A stretch of DNA of 24,745 bases from Pseudomonadota bacterium (GTDB lineage: Bacteria; Pseudomonadota; Gammaproteobacteria; Burkholderiales; Ferrovaceae). The stretch lies in assembly GCA_021811005.1 (NCBI GenBank), contig JAJZPY010000017.1:1-24745 (forward strand). Direction: 5' to 3'. Below are positions 5,638-12,678 of the stretch, one piece after another. The position numbers and the translations under genes were made by a program. Under the pieces are notes generated by a model. The model ran no database searches. It was not told the origin of the DNA and worked only from the letters and a program-made list of their open reading frames with translations. Every line of letters starts with the position of its first letter. Position 1 is the first letter of the stretch.

Positions 5638-6987
5638 ATGAAACAGTTCCTTAAATATGTCCTGGGGGCCCTGCTGGCCACCCTGATTTTCAGTACGCTG
5701 ATCTCCCTGGCTTTTGGCTGGATATGGGGCATCGCATCGCTGGCGCTTTTCATGGCTGCGGCGGCGGCCCGGGATTCCTGGCAACTGTTGACGCTCAACC
5801 GTTGGCTGACCCGGCATCAGGCCAGCGCCGGCTACCAGCCGGGCGGCATCTGGAGCCAGGTTTTCGGCAGGCTGCACGGACTGGAAAAACACGCCGAACA
5901 AACCCAGCAAAAACTGCGCGATGCGCTGGAACGCTTCCAGCATGCCGGGGCCGCCCTTCCGAATGGCGTCATCGTGATCGACCGGTCGGACCGCATTCTC
6001 TGGTGCAATCCCAGCGCTGAACGTCATTTTGGCATTGCCTTGAAGCAGGACCGGGGCCAAAGCCTGACCTACCTGATCCGCCATGCAGATTTTGCGGACT
6101 ACCTTCAGTCCCAGCCTTCCCCATCCTCCTTTATCCTGCGGCGCCGTGTCCGCGGCACCGACCTGTCCCTTTCCCTTGAAGTCGTACCGCTGAGCGAGGA
6201 CGAGCGGATGCTGGTCACGCATGACATCACGCAGATGGAGCGGGACGAGCAAGTCCGTCGCGATTTTGTCGCCAACGTGTCCCATGAGTTGCGCACGCCG
6301 TTAACGGTCGTTGGGGGCTACATCGAAACACTGCTCGACGGCGATTCCCTTGATGTGCCGACGCATCAGCGCGTGCTTTCCACCATGCGCTCGCAGACCC
6401 AGCGCATGCAAAACCTCGTGGAGGAGTTACTGTCCCTGTCGCGCCTGGAAAGCCAGCATGCGCCGGCGCCGGATTTACCCGTACCGGTTGCCCCTCTGAT
6501 GCAACAGCTGTTTCAGATGGCCCGTCACCTCAGCGAAGGCCAACATGACATCGAGTGCCTGTGTGACAGCACCGACAGCATCCTGGGCTCCGAATCGGAA
6601 CTTCTGAGCGCTTTCAGCAACCTGGTCACCAATGCCGTGCGCTACACGCCGCCGGGCGGCAAGATCATCCTGCAATGGCGCCGCGAACGAGGAGACGGAG
6701 TATTCGCGGTACAGGATTCGGGCATCGGCATTGCCGCCGAACATTTGCCTCGCCTGACCGAACGCTTTTACCGGGTGGATCGCGCCCGCTCTCGCGAGAC
6801 GGGGGGTACCGGGCTGGGGCTTGCCATTGTCAAACAGGTCGCAATGCACCATGATTCAAAGCTGGAAATCGCAAGCGAACCCGGAAAGGGCAGCACTTTT
6901 GCGTTTCGTGTCCCGTCCGGCCGCATCGGACCGGGCCACCCGGCCCATGCCACGGAAAAAGAAAACCCACACCTTTCAGAATCCTGA
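5638..6987 (+). CDS. phoR: Phosphate regulon sensor histidine kinase PhoR
   Basis: Membrane sensor kinase that phosphorylates PhoB when phosphate is scarce, normally under control of the PstSCAB-PhoU complex. Two adjacent membrane helices (about 6-26 and 29-45) have almost no periplasmic loop, as in E. coli PhoR, which fits sensing through Pst/PhoU and not by an external ligand domain. A PAS domain follows (about 95-200, LPNGVIVIDRSDRILWCNPSAERHFG). The kinase core has H216 in VSHELRTP (phosphorylation site), N332 in SNLVTNAVRYTP, DSGIGI (360-365) and TGLGLAIVKQ (391-400). The 449 residues match the family. The gene ends 3 bases before ptsH, so these should be co-transcribed. pstSCAB and phoU are not in the window. 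Confidence 0.95.
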   Translation: MKQFLKYVLGALLATLIFSTLISLAFGWIWGIASLALFMAAAAARDSWQLLTLNRWLTRHQASAGYQPGGIWSQVFGRLHGLEKHAEQTQQKLRDALERFQHAGAALPNGVIVIDRSDRILWCNPSAERHFGIALKQDRGQSLTYLIRHADFADYLQSQPSPSSFILRRRVRGTDLSLSLEVVPLSEDERMLVTHDITQMERDEQVRRDFVANVSHELRTPLTVVGGYIETLLDGDSLDVPTHQRVLSTMRSQTQRMQNLVEELLSLSRLESQHAPAPDLPVPVAPLMQQLFQMARHLSEGQHDIECLCDSTDSILGSESELLSAFSNLVTNAVRYTPPGGKIILQWRRERGDGVFAVQDSGIGIAAEHLPRLTERFYRVDRARSRETGGTGLGLAIVKQVAMHHDSKLEIASEPGKGSTFAFRVPSGRIGPGHPAHATEKENPHLSES

Positions 6988-6990
6988 TCC

Positions 6991-7260
6991 ATGCCTGTGC
7001 GACAAATCGAAATCATCAACAAATTGGGGCTTCATGCCCGAGCTTCCGCAAAACTGACCCAAACGGCTTCCGCCTTCCCGTGCGATGTCACGGTGTCGCG
7101 CAATGGGCGCCGGGTCAATGCCAAAAGCATCATGGGCGTCATGATGCTCGCAGCAACGCGTGGCACCACCGTGACCCTCGAAGCCGAAGGTCCGGAAGCC
7201 GAAGCCGCGCTGGACGCCCTGACCACTCTCATCAACAACCGTTTCGACGAACCGGAGTAG
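6991..7260 (+). CDS. ptsH: Phosphocarrier protein HPr
   Basis: Small cytoplasmic phosphocarrier taking phosphate from enzyme I. The 89-residue protein has phospho-acceptor H15 in LGLHARAS and the regulatory serine S46 in VNAKSIMGVMML, the site used by HPr kinase/phosphorylase where that enzyme exists. Gaps are 3 bases to phoR upstream and 2 bases to ptsI downstream, so this reads as part of a phoB-phoR-ptsH-ptsI unit. In many betaproteobacteria ptsH instead follows a gene for an EIIA of the mannose type; that gene is not here. No sugar-specific permease is nearby, so a regulatory role is likely, but this rests on context only. Confidence 0.96.
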   Translation: MPVRQIEIINKLGLHARASAKLTQTASAFPCDVTVSRNGRRVNAKSIMGVMMLAATRGTTVTLEAEGPEAEAALDALTTLINNRFDEPE

Positions 7261-7262
7261 GC

Positions 7263-8999
7263 ATGAGCTTTTCGATGCATGGCATCGCAGTCGCTCAGGG
7301 AATCGCCATCGGGCGAGCCCATCTGTTCCTGCAAACCTCGCTCGAGGTGACGCATTACGCGGTTCCCGCGGAACGCCTGGACGCCGAAGTGCAACGTTTC
7401 GACCGGGCCGTCAGCACGGTGCGTGACGAACTGCGAGAGCTGGAAAAACATGTCCCCGCAGGAGCTCCGCCGGAATTTGCCGCCTTCCTGCAACTGCATC
7501 TGATGATCCTGAACGACGAAACGCTGTCAGGCATCCCGCGCCGGCTCATTCTCCAGCAAGGCTGCAATGCAGAATGGGCGCTCAAGCAGCAAATGGATTC
7601 GCTCATCTCCCAGTTCGAAGCCATCGAGGACAGCTACCTGCGTGAACGAAAGGAAGACGTGGTGCAGGTGGTGGAACGCGTCCTCAAGGCATTGAGCGGG
7701 CAGCCCACGACGCTCGAGGCGGATCACAAGGCGGACGGCGAAAGCATCCTGGTCGCGCACGACCTGAGCCCGGCCGACATGATGGTCTTCAAGCAGCACG
7801 CCTTCCAGGCTTTCGTCACGGACATGGGAGGAGCCACTTCCCACATGGCCATTGTTGCACGCAGCCTGGGCATTCCCTCCGTGGTTGCCCTGCACCATGC
7901 ATGGGCCATGATCAGGGAAGGCGAACTCATCATTGTGGATGGCATGGCCGGGGTGATCATCGTGAACCCCGACCCGCTGATTCTTTCCGAATACCGGCTG
8001 CGCCAGGAACAATGGCACATCGAGCGCCAGAAACTCAAAAGGCTGCGTACCACCCGCCCCACCACCCTGGACGGAACCGACATCTCCCTGCTGGCCAACA
8101 TCGAGTTGCCCGAAGATGTGGATGGCGTCAAGAAAAGCGGCGCCACCGGCATCGGACTGTATCGCAGCGAGTTTCTTTTCATGAATCGCAGCGACCTGCC
8201 TGGCGAAGAAGAACAGTTCAACGCGTATCGAAGGGTTGCCGAACAATTGCGAGGCCAGGTGGTCACGATCCGGACGCTGGACATCGGCGCCGACAAGCAG
8301 ATTGAACAGGCCCCGAAAACGCACACCCTGAACCCGGCGCTGGGGTTGCGGGCCATTCGTTATTGCCTGTCGGAGCCGCGGATTTTCCTCACGCAATTGC
8401 GCGCGATACTGCGCGCATCCCGCTTCGGAAACGTGCATTTGCTTCTGCCCATGCTGTCCACGGGCACTGAGCTGACCCAGGCGCTGGCTTTGCTCGAACA
8501 GGCCAAGGCGGAACTGCGTGTGGAAGGCATTCCCTTCAAGGAAGACATGCCGGTGGGCGGGATGATCGAAGTTCCGGCCGCCGCGCTCGCCTTGCCCGTC
8601 TTCATCGGGAAGCTGGATTTCCTTTCCATTGGCACCAACGACCTGATCCAGTACACCCTGGCCATTGATCGCGCCGACGACAGCGTAGCCCATCTCTACA
8701 ACCCGATGCATCCGGCCGTGCTTTACCTGGTGGCCAATACCATCCGGACGGCGCAAAAGGCCGGCATTCCGGTTGCCGTATGTGGTGAAATGGCGGGAAA
8801 CCCCGCGCTTACGCGGCTGCTGCTGGGGTTTGGGCTGCGTGAATTTTCCATGCATCCGGCGCATCTGCCGGAGGTCAAGCAGATCATCCTCAAGACCAGC
8901 CTGCCGGATCTCAAGCCCTGGATCCGGAAAATCCTGCAGACCTACGATACGGACCGTCTGGAAGAATTGATGCTGCGGCTCAATCTGCAGAGTTGCTAG
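7263..8999 (+). CDS. ptsI: PTS enzyme I (phosphoenolpyruvate-protein phosphotransferase)
   Basis: Cytoplasmic enzyme that autophosphorylates from phosphoenolpyruvate and passes the phosphate to HPr. The 578 residues match the usual length. The N-terminal domain binds HPr and holds the active histidine H194 in GGATSHMAIVAR; the C-terminal PEP-binding barrel shows GLYRSEFLFM (298-307), SIGTNDLIQYT (455-465) and the conserved cysteine C508 in VCGEMAG. The ATG at 7263 has GGAG at 7252-7255 overlapping the end of ptsH (stop at 7258-7260), so the two are likely translationally linked. The reading frame stays open upstream to 7080 inside ptsH, but that extension is not EI-like. The stop TAG shares the palindrome CTAG with the stop of convergent pyrE; no terminator fits between them. 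Confidence 0.96.
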   Translation: MSFSMHGIAVAQGIAIGRAHLFLQTSLEVTHYAVPAERLDAEVQRFDRAVSTVRDELRELEKHVPAGAPPEFAAFLQLHLMILNDETLSGIPRRLILQQGCNAEWALKQQMDSLISQFEAIEDSYLRERKEDVVQVVERVLKALSGQPTTLEADHKADGESILVAHDLSPADMMVFKQHAFQAFVTDMGGATSHMAIVARSLGIPSVVALHHAWAMIREGELIIVDGMAGVIIVNPDPLILSEYRLRQEQWHIERQKLKRLRTTRPTTLDGTDISLLANIELPEDVDGVKKSGATGIGLYRSEFLFMNRSDLPGEEEQFNAYRRVAEQLRGQVVTIRTLDIGADKQIEQAPKTHTLNPALGLRAIRYCLSEPRIFLTQLRAILRASRFGNVHLLLPMLSTGTELTQALALLEQAKAELRVEGIPFKEDMPVGGMIEVPAAALALPVFIGKLDFLSIGTNDLIQYTLAIDRADDSVAHLYNPMHPAVLYLVANTIRTAQKAGIPVAVCGEMAGNPALTRLLLGFGLREFSMHPAHLPEVKQIILKTSLPDLKPWIRKILQTYDTDRLEELMLRLNLQSC

Positions 9000-9646
9000 C
9001 TGCTGACGCCTTCTCCGTAGCATGCCCGGTATTCCGCCATGCGTTGCCGTTCCCCGGCCAGCGCCGGATCTTGTGCAAGATAATCCATGAGGTGGTCGAG
9101 CGTGGCAATGCTGAACACCGGCATTCCGAATTGCGCCGTCACTTCCTGCGCGGCCGATAGCGGCGTGTTGCCCCGCTCCATGCGGTCCAGCGCCGTGACG
9201 ACGCCGACCGGCGTGGCTCCGGCCGCCCGCAGCAGCGCCACGGATTCGCGCACGGAAGTTCCCGCGGAAATCACGTCATCCACAATCAGCGCGCGCCCCA
9301 CCGGATTGGCGCCGACCAGCGACCCGCCTTCGCCATGGTCCTTGGCTTCCTTGCGGTTGAAGCAGAAAGGCGTATCCCGCCCCCGTTGGGCCAGCGCGAT
9401 GGCGATGGCTGCCGCCAGCGGAATACCCTTGTAGGCAGGCCCGAAGAGAAAATCGAAAGAGATGCCGGAAGCCAGAACCGCATCCGCATAAAACTCCGAC
9501 AGCGCGTGCAGCGAACCACCCGTATTGAAAAGCCCGGCATTAAAAAAGTAAGGCGAAACCCTGCCCGCCTTGGTCTTGAAACTGCCAAAACGAATCACCT
9601 GGTGCTCTATGGCAAAGGCAATGAAACGGGCGTGAAAATCGTTCAT
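8996..9646 (-). CDS. pyrE: Orotate phosphoribosyltransferase
   Basis: Transfers phosphoribose from PRPP to orotate to give OMP, the fifth step of pyrimidine synthesis. The 216-residue product begins with the typical FIAFAIEHQVIRFGSFKTKAGRVSPYF-like block (residues about 8-35), where FGSFxxKxGRxSPYF positions orotate, and has FGPAYKGIPLA (66-76) and the PRPP loop ALIVDDVISAGTS (about 120-132). K71 in AYKG and RKEAKDHGEGG supply conserved catalytic-loop residues. The ATG at 9646 gives the family N-terminus; the frame stays open upstream to 9826 but that part overlaps the divergent transporter. Gene stop and ptsI stop overlap. For possible pyrimidine control see the C-tract at 9667-9673. Confidence 0.95.
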   Translation of the reverse strand: MNDFHARFIAFAIEHQVIRFGSFKTKAGRVSPYFFNAGLFNTGGSLHALSEFYADAVLASGISFDFLFGPAYKGIPLAAAIAIALAQRGRDTPFCFNRKEAKDHGEGGSLVGANPVGRALIVDDVISAGTSVRESVALLRAAGATPVGVVTALDRMERGNTPLSAAQEVTAQFGMPVFSIATLDHLMDYLAQDPALAGERQRMAEYRACYGEGVSS

Positions 9647-9666
9647 GGGAATGGTCCGGCTGAAGT

Positions 9667-9679
9667 GGGGGGGAGCATA
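9667..9679 (-). promoter_or_regulatory. Possible pyrE -10 followed by a C7 tract
   Basis: On the minus strand TATGCT (9679-9674, 4 of 6 matches to TATAAT) is followed at once by seven C (9673-9667), about 20 bases before the pyrE start. Initiation about 7 bases past the -10 would fall at the end of the C run. E. coli pyrC and pyrD use C/G start-site switching for pyrimidine control, so the arrangement is suggestive. The -35 is poor and the leader has no strong hairpin partner, so confidence is low. Confidence 0.25.
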
Positions 9680-9726
9680 CCACGTCCGGGCTTGCGTCGG
9701 CATTCCCTCGCGGGGCATGATGCGAC

Positions 9727-10965
9727 ATGCCGTTCGACAGCATGCGCAAACACCTGCCCCTTCTTTCCAGCAGACACCTGAGAACCGTCCTTCTCCTGGG
9801 CTTTTCCTCGGGGCTGCCGCTTGCATTGTCGGGCGCCACGCTCCAGGCCTGGATGGCGTCCGAAGGGGTTTCGATCTCCACCATCGGCTGGCTGACGCTC
9901 GCCGGGGTGCCCTACACGTGGAAATTCCTGTGGGCTCCCGTCATGGACCGCTTTGCCCTGCCGTTTCTCGGACGCCGCCGTGGCTGGATGCTGGCCACTC
10001 AGCTGACCCTTGCCGCAGGCATGGCCCTGATTGGACTGATGCCCGTTTCCAGCCATCCGGCATGGGCCGCAATAGCGGCCACCACCCTTGCTTTCGTGTC
10101 CGCATCGCAGGACATCATCGTGGACGCCTATCGCACCGACCTGCTGACCACTGCCGAACGCGGACCCGGCGCTGGCCTGACGGTTCTGGGTTACCGGCTG
10201 GCGATGCTCTGCTCGGGAGCGCTGGCCCTGGTGATGGCTGCCCAGTGGGGATGGCCTGCCACCTATGCCCTCATGGGGGGACTCATGGGGATTGGCATTG
10301 CCGCCACCCTGAGCGGCCCCGAACCGCCGGCGCCGCCGGCGCTCCCGCGGTCGCTGCGCGATGCCGTCCTGCTTCCCTTGCAGGAATTCCTGGCACGGCC
10401 GGGCTCCTGGGCACTCCTGGCGCTCGTGGTGTTATACAAGCTGGGCGACGCGTTTGCCGGATCGCTGTCCACCGCATTCCTGATTCGTGGTGTCGGCTTC
10501 GGCATTGCGGAAGTGGGCGCCGTCAACAAAGGCATTGGCCTTGCGGCAACCCTTATCGGAGCCATGGCTGGCGGGGCCTTGATGGTTCGTTGGGGGCTTT
10601 ACCGTTCCCTGTTGTGGTTTGGTCTGCTTCAGGGCAGTGCGGCACTGGCTTTTGCCTGGCTGGCCGCAGCCGGCCACCAGTTCGGGTTGATGGTTTTTGC
10701 CGTGTTTCTTGAAAACCTGACGTCGGGCATGGGAACTGCGGCGTTCACGGCACTCCTGATGGCGCTTTGCAGTCACCGCTTCAGTGCCACGCAATTTGCA
10801 TTGCTGTCCGCGCTGGCCGCCACCGGTCGCGTTTATGTGGGCCCGCTGGCCGGCCAGTTGGTCGGGATACTGGGCTGGACGCAATTTTTCATATGGGCCG
10901 TGTTGGCGGCATTGCCCGGGGTGTGGCTGGTGTGGCGGCAACGCCGCTTGCTGGTCAGCCTCTAG
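9727..10965 (+). CDS. ampG: AmpG-like muropeptide permease (MFS)
   Basis: Inner-membrane major facilitator protein; AmpG imports GlcNAc-anhydromuropeptides released from the wall for recycling. The 412 residues contain about 12 hydrophobic segments and the AmpG signatures FSSGLPLALSGATLQAWM (about 26-43), AGVPYTWKFLWAPVMDRF (59-76) and SASQDIIVDAYRTDLL (125-140). E. coli AmpG is about 490 residues with 14 segments; shorter 12-segment forms are common in betaproteobacteria. It diverges from pyrE (80-base gap) and overlaps the convergent metW end by 11 bases. A second in-frame ATG at 9742 could be the true start; neither has a clear ribosome site. Substrate is assigned by family and fits the wall-synthesis genes further on. 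Confidence 0.85.
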   Translation: MPFDSMRKHLPLLSSRHLRTVLLLGFSSGLPLALSGATLQAWMASEGVSISTIGWLTLAGVPYTWKFLWAPVMDRFALPFLGRRRGWMLATQLTLAAGMALIGLMPVSSHPAWAAIAATTLAFVSASQDIIVDAYRTDLLTTAERGPGAGLTVLGYRLAMLCSGALALVMAAQWGWPATYALMGGLMGIGIAATLSGPEPPAPPALPRSLRDAVLLPLQEFLARPGSWALLALVVLYKLGDAFAGSLSTAFLIRGVGFGIAEVGAVNKGIGLAATLIGAMAGGALMVRWGLYRSLLWFGLLQGSAALAFAWLAAAGHQFGLMVFAVFLENLTSGMGTAAFTALLMALCSHRFSATQFALLSALAATGRVYVGPLAGQLVGILGWTQFFIWAVLAALPGVWLVWRQRRLLVSL

Positions 10966-11542
10966 GCTGAATGCGGTAGATCGCGAGACTACCCGTCAGG
11001 TTGGGACAAAAGCGGACCGAATGCCCCTGCGGGCCGATGACCAGCCGTTCGGCCACGCGTGCCCCGATAAGGCCACACAGGGCCTCGAAATCTTCCAGGG
11101 TGCACAAGTGGACATTGGGCGTGTTGAACCACTCGTAAGGCATGGCCTCGCTCTTGGGCATCCTGCCCAGCATCACCTGCAACCGGTTTCGCCAGTATCC
11201 GAAATTGGGAAAGGTGACGATACCTTCCCGTCCGACGCGCAACATGTCGCGCAGAATCGTTTCCGTGTGCTTGGTGGCCTGGAGGGTTTGGGACAGGATC
11301 ACCGTATCGAACGAGCGGTCATCGAAGCCGGACAGCCCTGTTTCGAGGTTCATCTGCAGCACGTTCACCCCGTTCCGGATCGAGGCCACCACGCTTTGGG
11401 GATCGATTTCAATGCCGTAGCCGCTGATCTGCTTGGCCTGCTGCAAATGGGACAGCAGCAACCCGTCGCCGCATCCAAGATCCAGCACTTTGGCGCCGGG
11501 TTTTATCCACCCGGCAATGACGGCCAGATCGGGGCGAATCAT
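10955..11542 (-). CDS. metW: Methionine biosynthesis protein MetW
   Basis: MetW is a small SAM-methyltransferase-fold protein found with MetX in many proteobacteria and required together with it for methionine synthesis in some species. The 195-residue product has the glycine-rich SAM loop VLDLGCGDG (19-27), an acidic strand end GIEID (43-47), and the MetW-specific VILSQTLQATKHTETIL and FPNFGYWRNRLQVMLGRMP blocks. Its ATG overlaps the metX stop in ATGA (11539-11542), and GAGGT lies 6 bases upstream inside metX, so translation is coupled. Its 3' end overlaps the convergent ampG by 11 bases. Identity is clear; its biochemical role may be to activate or support MetX. Confidence 0.95.
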   Translation of the reverse strand: MIRPDLAVIAGWIKPGAKVLDLGCGDGLLLSHLQQAKQISGYGIEIDPQSVVASIRNGVNVLQMNLETGLSGFDDRSFDTVILSQTLQATKHTETILRDMLRVGREGIVTFPNFGYWRNRLQVMLGRMPKSEAMPYEWFNTPNVHLCTLEDFEALCGLIGARVAERLVIGPQGHSVRFCPNLTGSLAIYRIQPRG

Positions 11543-12678
11543 GCGCCCACCTCGTCGGCCACGCGTGCCAGGTAAGCACGAACCACGGCAAAGTAATCTT
11601 CATTTTCCATGAGGAATGCATCATGGCCTTGCGTGGACTCGATTTCGGCGTAGCTCACCGCCAAGGAGTTGTCGAGCAGCGCCTTGACGATTTCCCTTGA
11701 ACGCGCCGGAGAAAAGCGCCAGTCGGTGGTAAAGGACAAAACCAGAAACCGGGCCCGGGCTCCGGCCAGCGCAGCCGAAAGATTGCCTCCGGCCTGTGAC
11801 GCGGGGTCGAAATAATCCAGCGCCTTGGTCATGATGAGGTAGGTGTTTGCATCGAAACGGGTCGTAAACTTGTCGCCCTGATGGCGCAGATAGGACTCGA
11901 TTTCAAATTCGACATCCAGGGAAAAACGGGGTTGGTCAGTCAACAGGTCCCGCCCGAACTTTTCCATCATCGCGTCGTCGCTGAGATAGGTGATGTGACC
12001 CAGCATGCGGGCAAGGCGCAACCCCCGTTCGGGAATGACGCCCTGCGTATAGTAATCGCCCCCGTGAAATGCGGGATCGGTGGTGATGGCCTGACGCGCC
12101 ACCTCGTTGAAACCGATGTTCTGGGCTGACAGGCTGGGTGCTGCGGCGATCACGATGGCATGTCCCAGTCGGTCAGGGTAGGTCAGAGTCCACTGGAGTG
12201 CCTGCATGGCCCCCAGGCTTCCGCCCATGACGGCCGCAAAGCGGGGGATTTGCAGATGGTCTGCCAGCCGCGCTTGCGCATGCACCCAGTCTTCAACGGT
12301 CACGAACGGGAATTTCGATCCGTAGGGATGGCCGGTTGCAGGATCGATGCTGGAAGGTCCGGTGGAGCCATTGCACCCTCCCAGATTATTGACGCCCACG
12401 ACAAAAAAACGGTCCGTATCCACCGGCTTTCCGGGGCCCACCATGTTGTCCCACCAGCCGGCACTGCGGGAATCGCCCGCATAAGTACCTGCCACGTGAT
12501 GCGTTCCCGACAAGGCATGACACACCAGGATCGCGTTGCTGCGCTCGGCGTTGAGTTGCCCGTAGGTTTCATAAACCAGGTCGAATTGTTGCAGCGTGAC
12601 GCCCGAAGCCAGGCGCAACGGCTGATCGAATCGGGCTGTGCTGGGGGTGACGTCACCCACAGAGCGGGGAGCGTTCAT
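11539..12678 (-). CDS. metX: Homoserine O-acyltransferase MetX
   Basis: Alpha/beta-hydrolase-fold enzyme that acylates L-homoserine, the committed step of methionine synthesis. The 379 residues show the MetX blocks LVYETYGQLN (34-43), CHALSGTHHVAG (53-64), NNLGGCNGSTGPSS (97-110) and the triad S154 (GGSLGAMQ), D319 (FTTDWRF) and H352 (GHDAFLM). Many MetX proteins linked to metW in beta- and gammaproteobacteria use succinyl-CoA although the family was named acetyltransferase; I cannot settle the acyl donor by eye. ATGA overlaps join it to gatB upstream and metW downstream, so it is the fourth cistron of a gatC-gatA-gatB-metX-metW unit. A weak AAGG precedes the ATG by 4 bases. Confidence 0.95.
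   Translation of the reverse strand: MNAPRSVGDVTPSTARFDQPLRLASGVTLQQFDLVYETYGQLNAERSNAILVCHALSGTHHVAGTYAGDSRSAGWWDNMVGPGKPVDTDRFFVVGVNNLGGCNGSTGPSSIDPATGHPYGSKFPFVTVEDWVHAQARLADHLQIPRFAAVMGGSLGAMQALQWTLTYPDRLGHAIVIAAAPSLSAQNIGFNEVARQAITTDPAFHGGDYYTQGVIPERGLRLARMLGHITYLSDDAMMEKFGRDLLTDQPRFSLDVEFEIESYLRHQGDKFTTRFDANTYLIMTKALDYFDPASQAGGNLSAALAGARARFLVLSFTTDWRFSPARSREIVKALLDNSLAVSYAEIESTQGHDAFLMENEDYFAVVRAYLARVADEVGA

Noticed and set aside
7527..9023. 498-codon open frame on the minus strand
   Set aside because: Antisense to ptsI; composition is low-complexity His/Gln/Arg-rich as in shadows, with no recognisable domain.
9645..10712. 355-codon plus-strand frame overlapping ampG
   Set aside because: Same strand, other frame of ampG; the ampG frame has membrane segments and family motifs, this one is Arg/Gly/His-rich.
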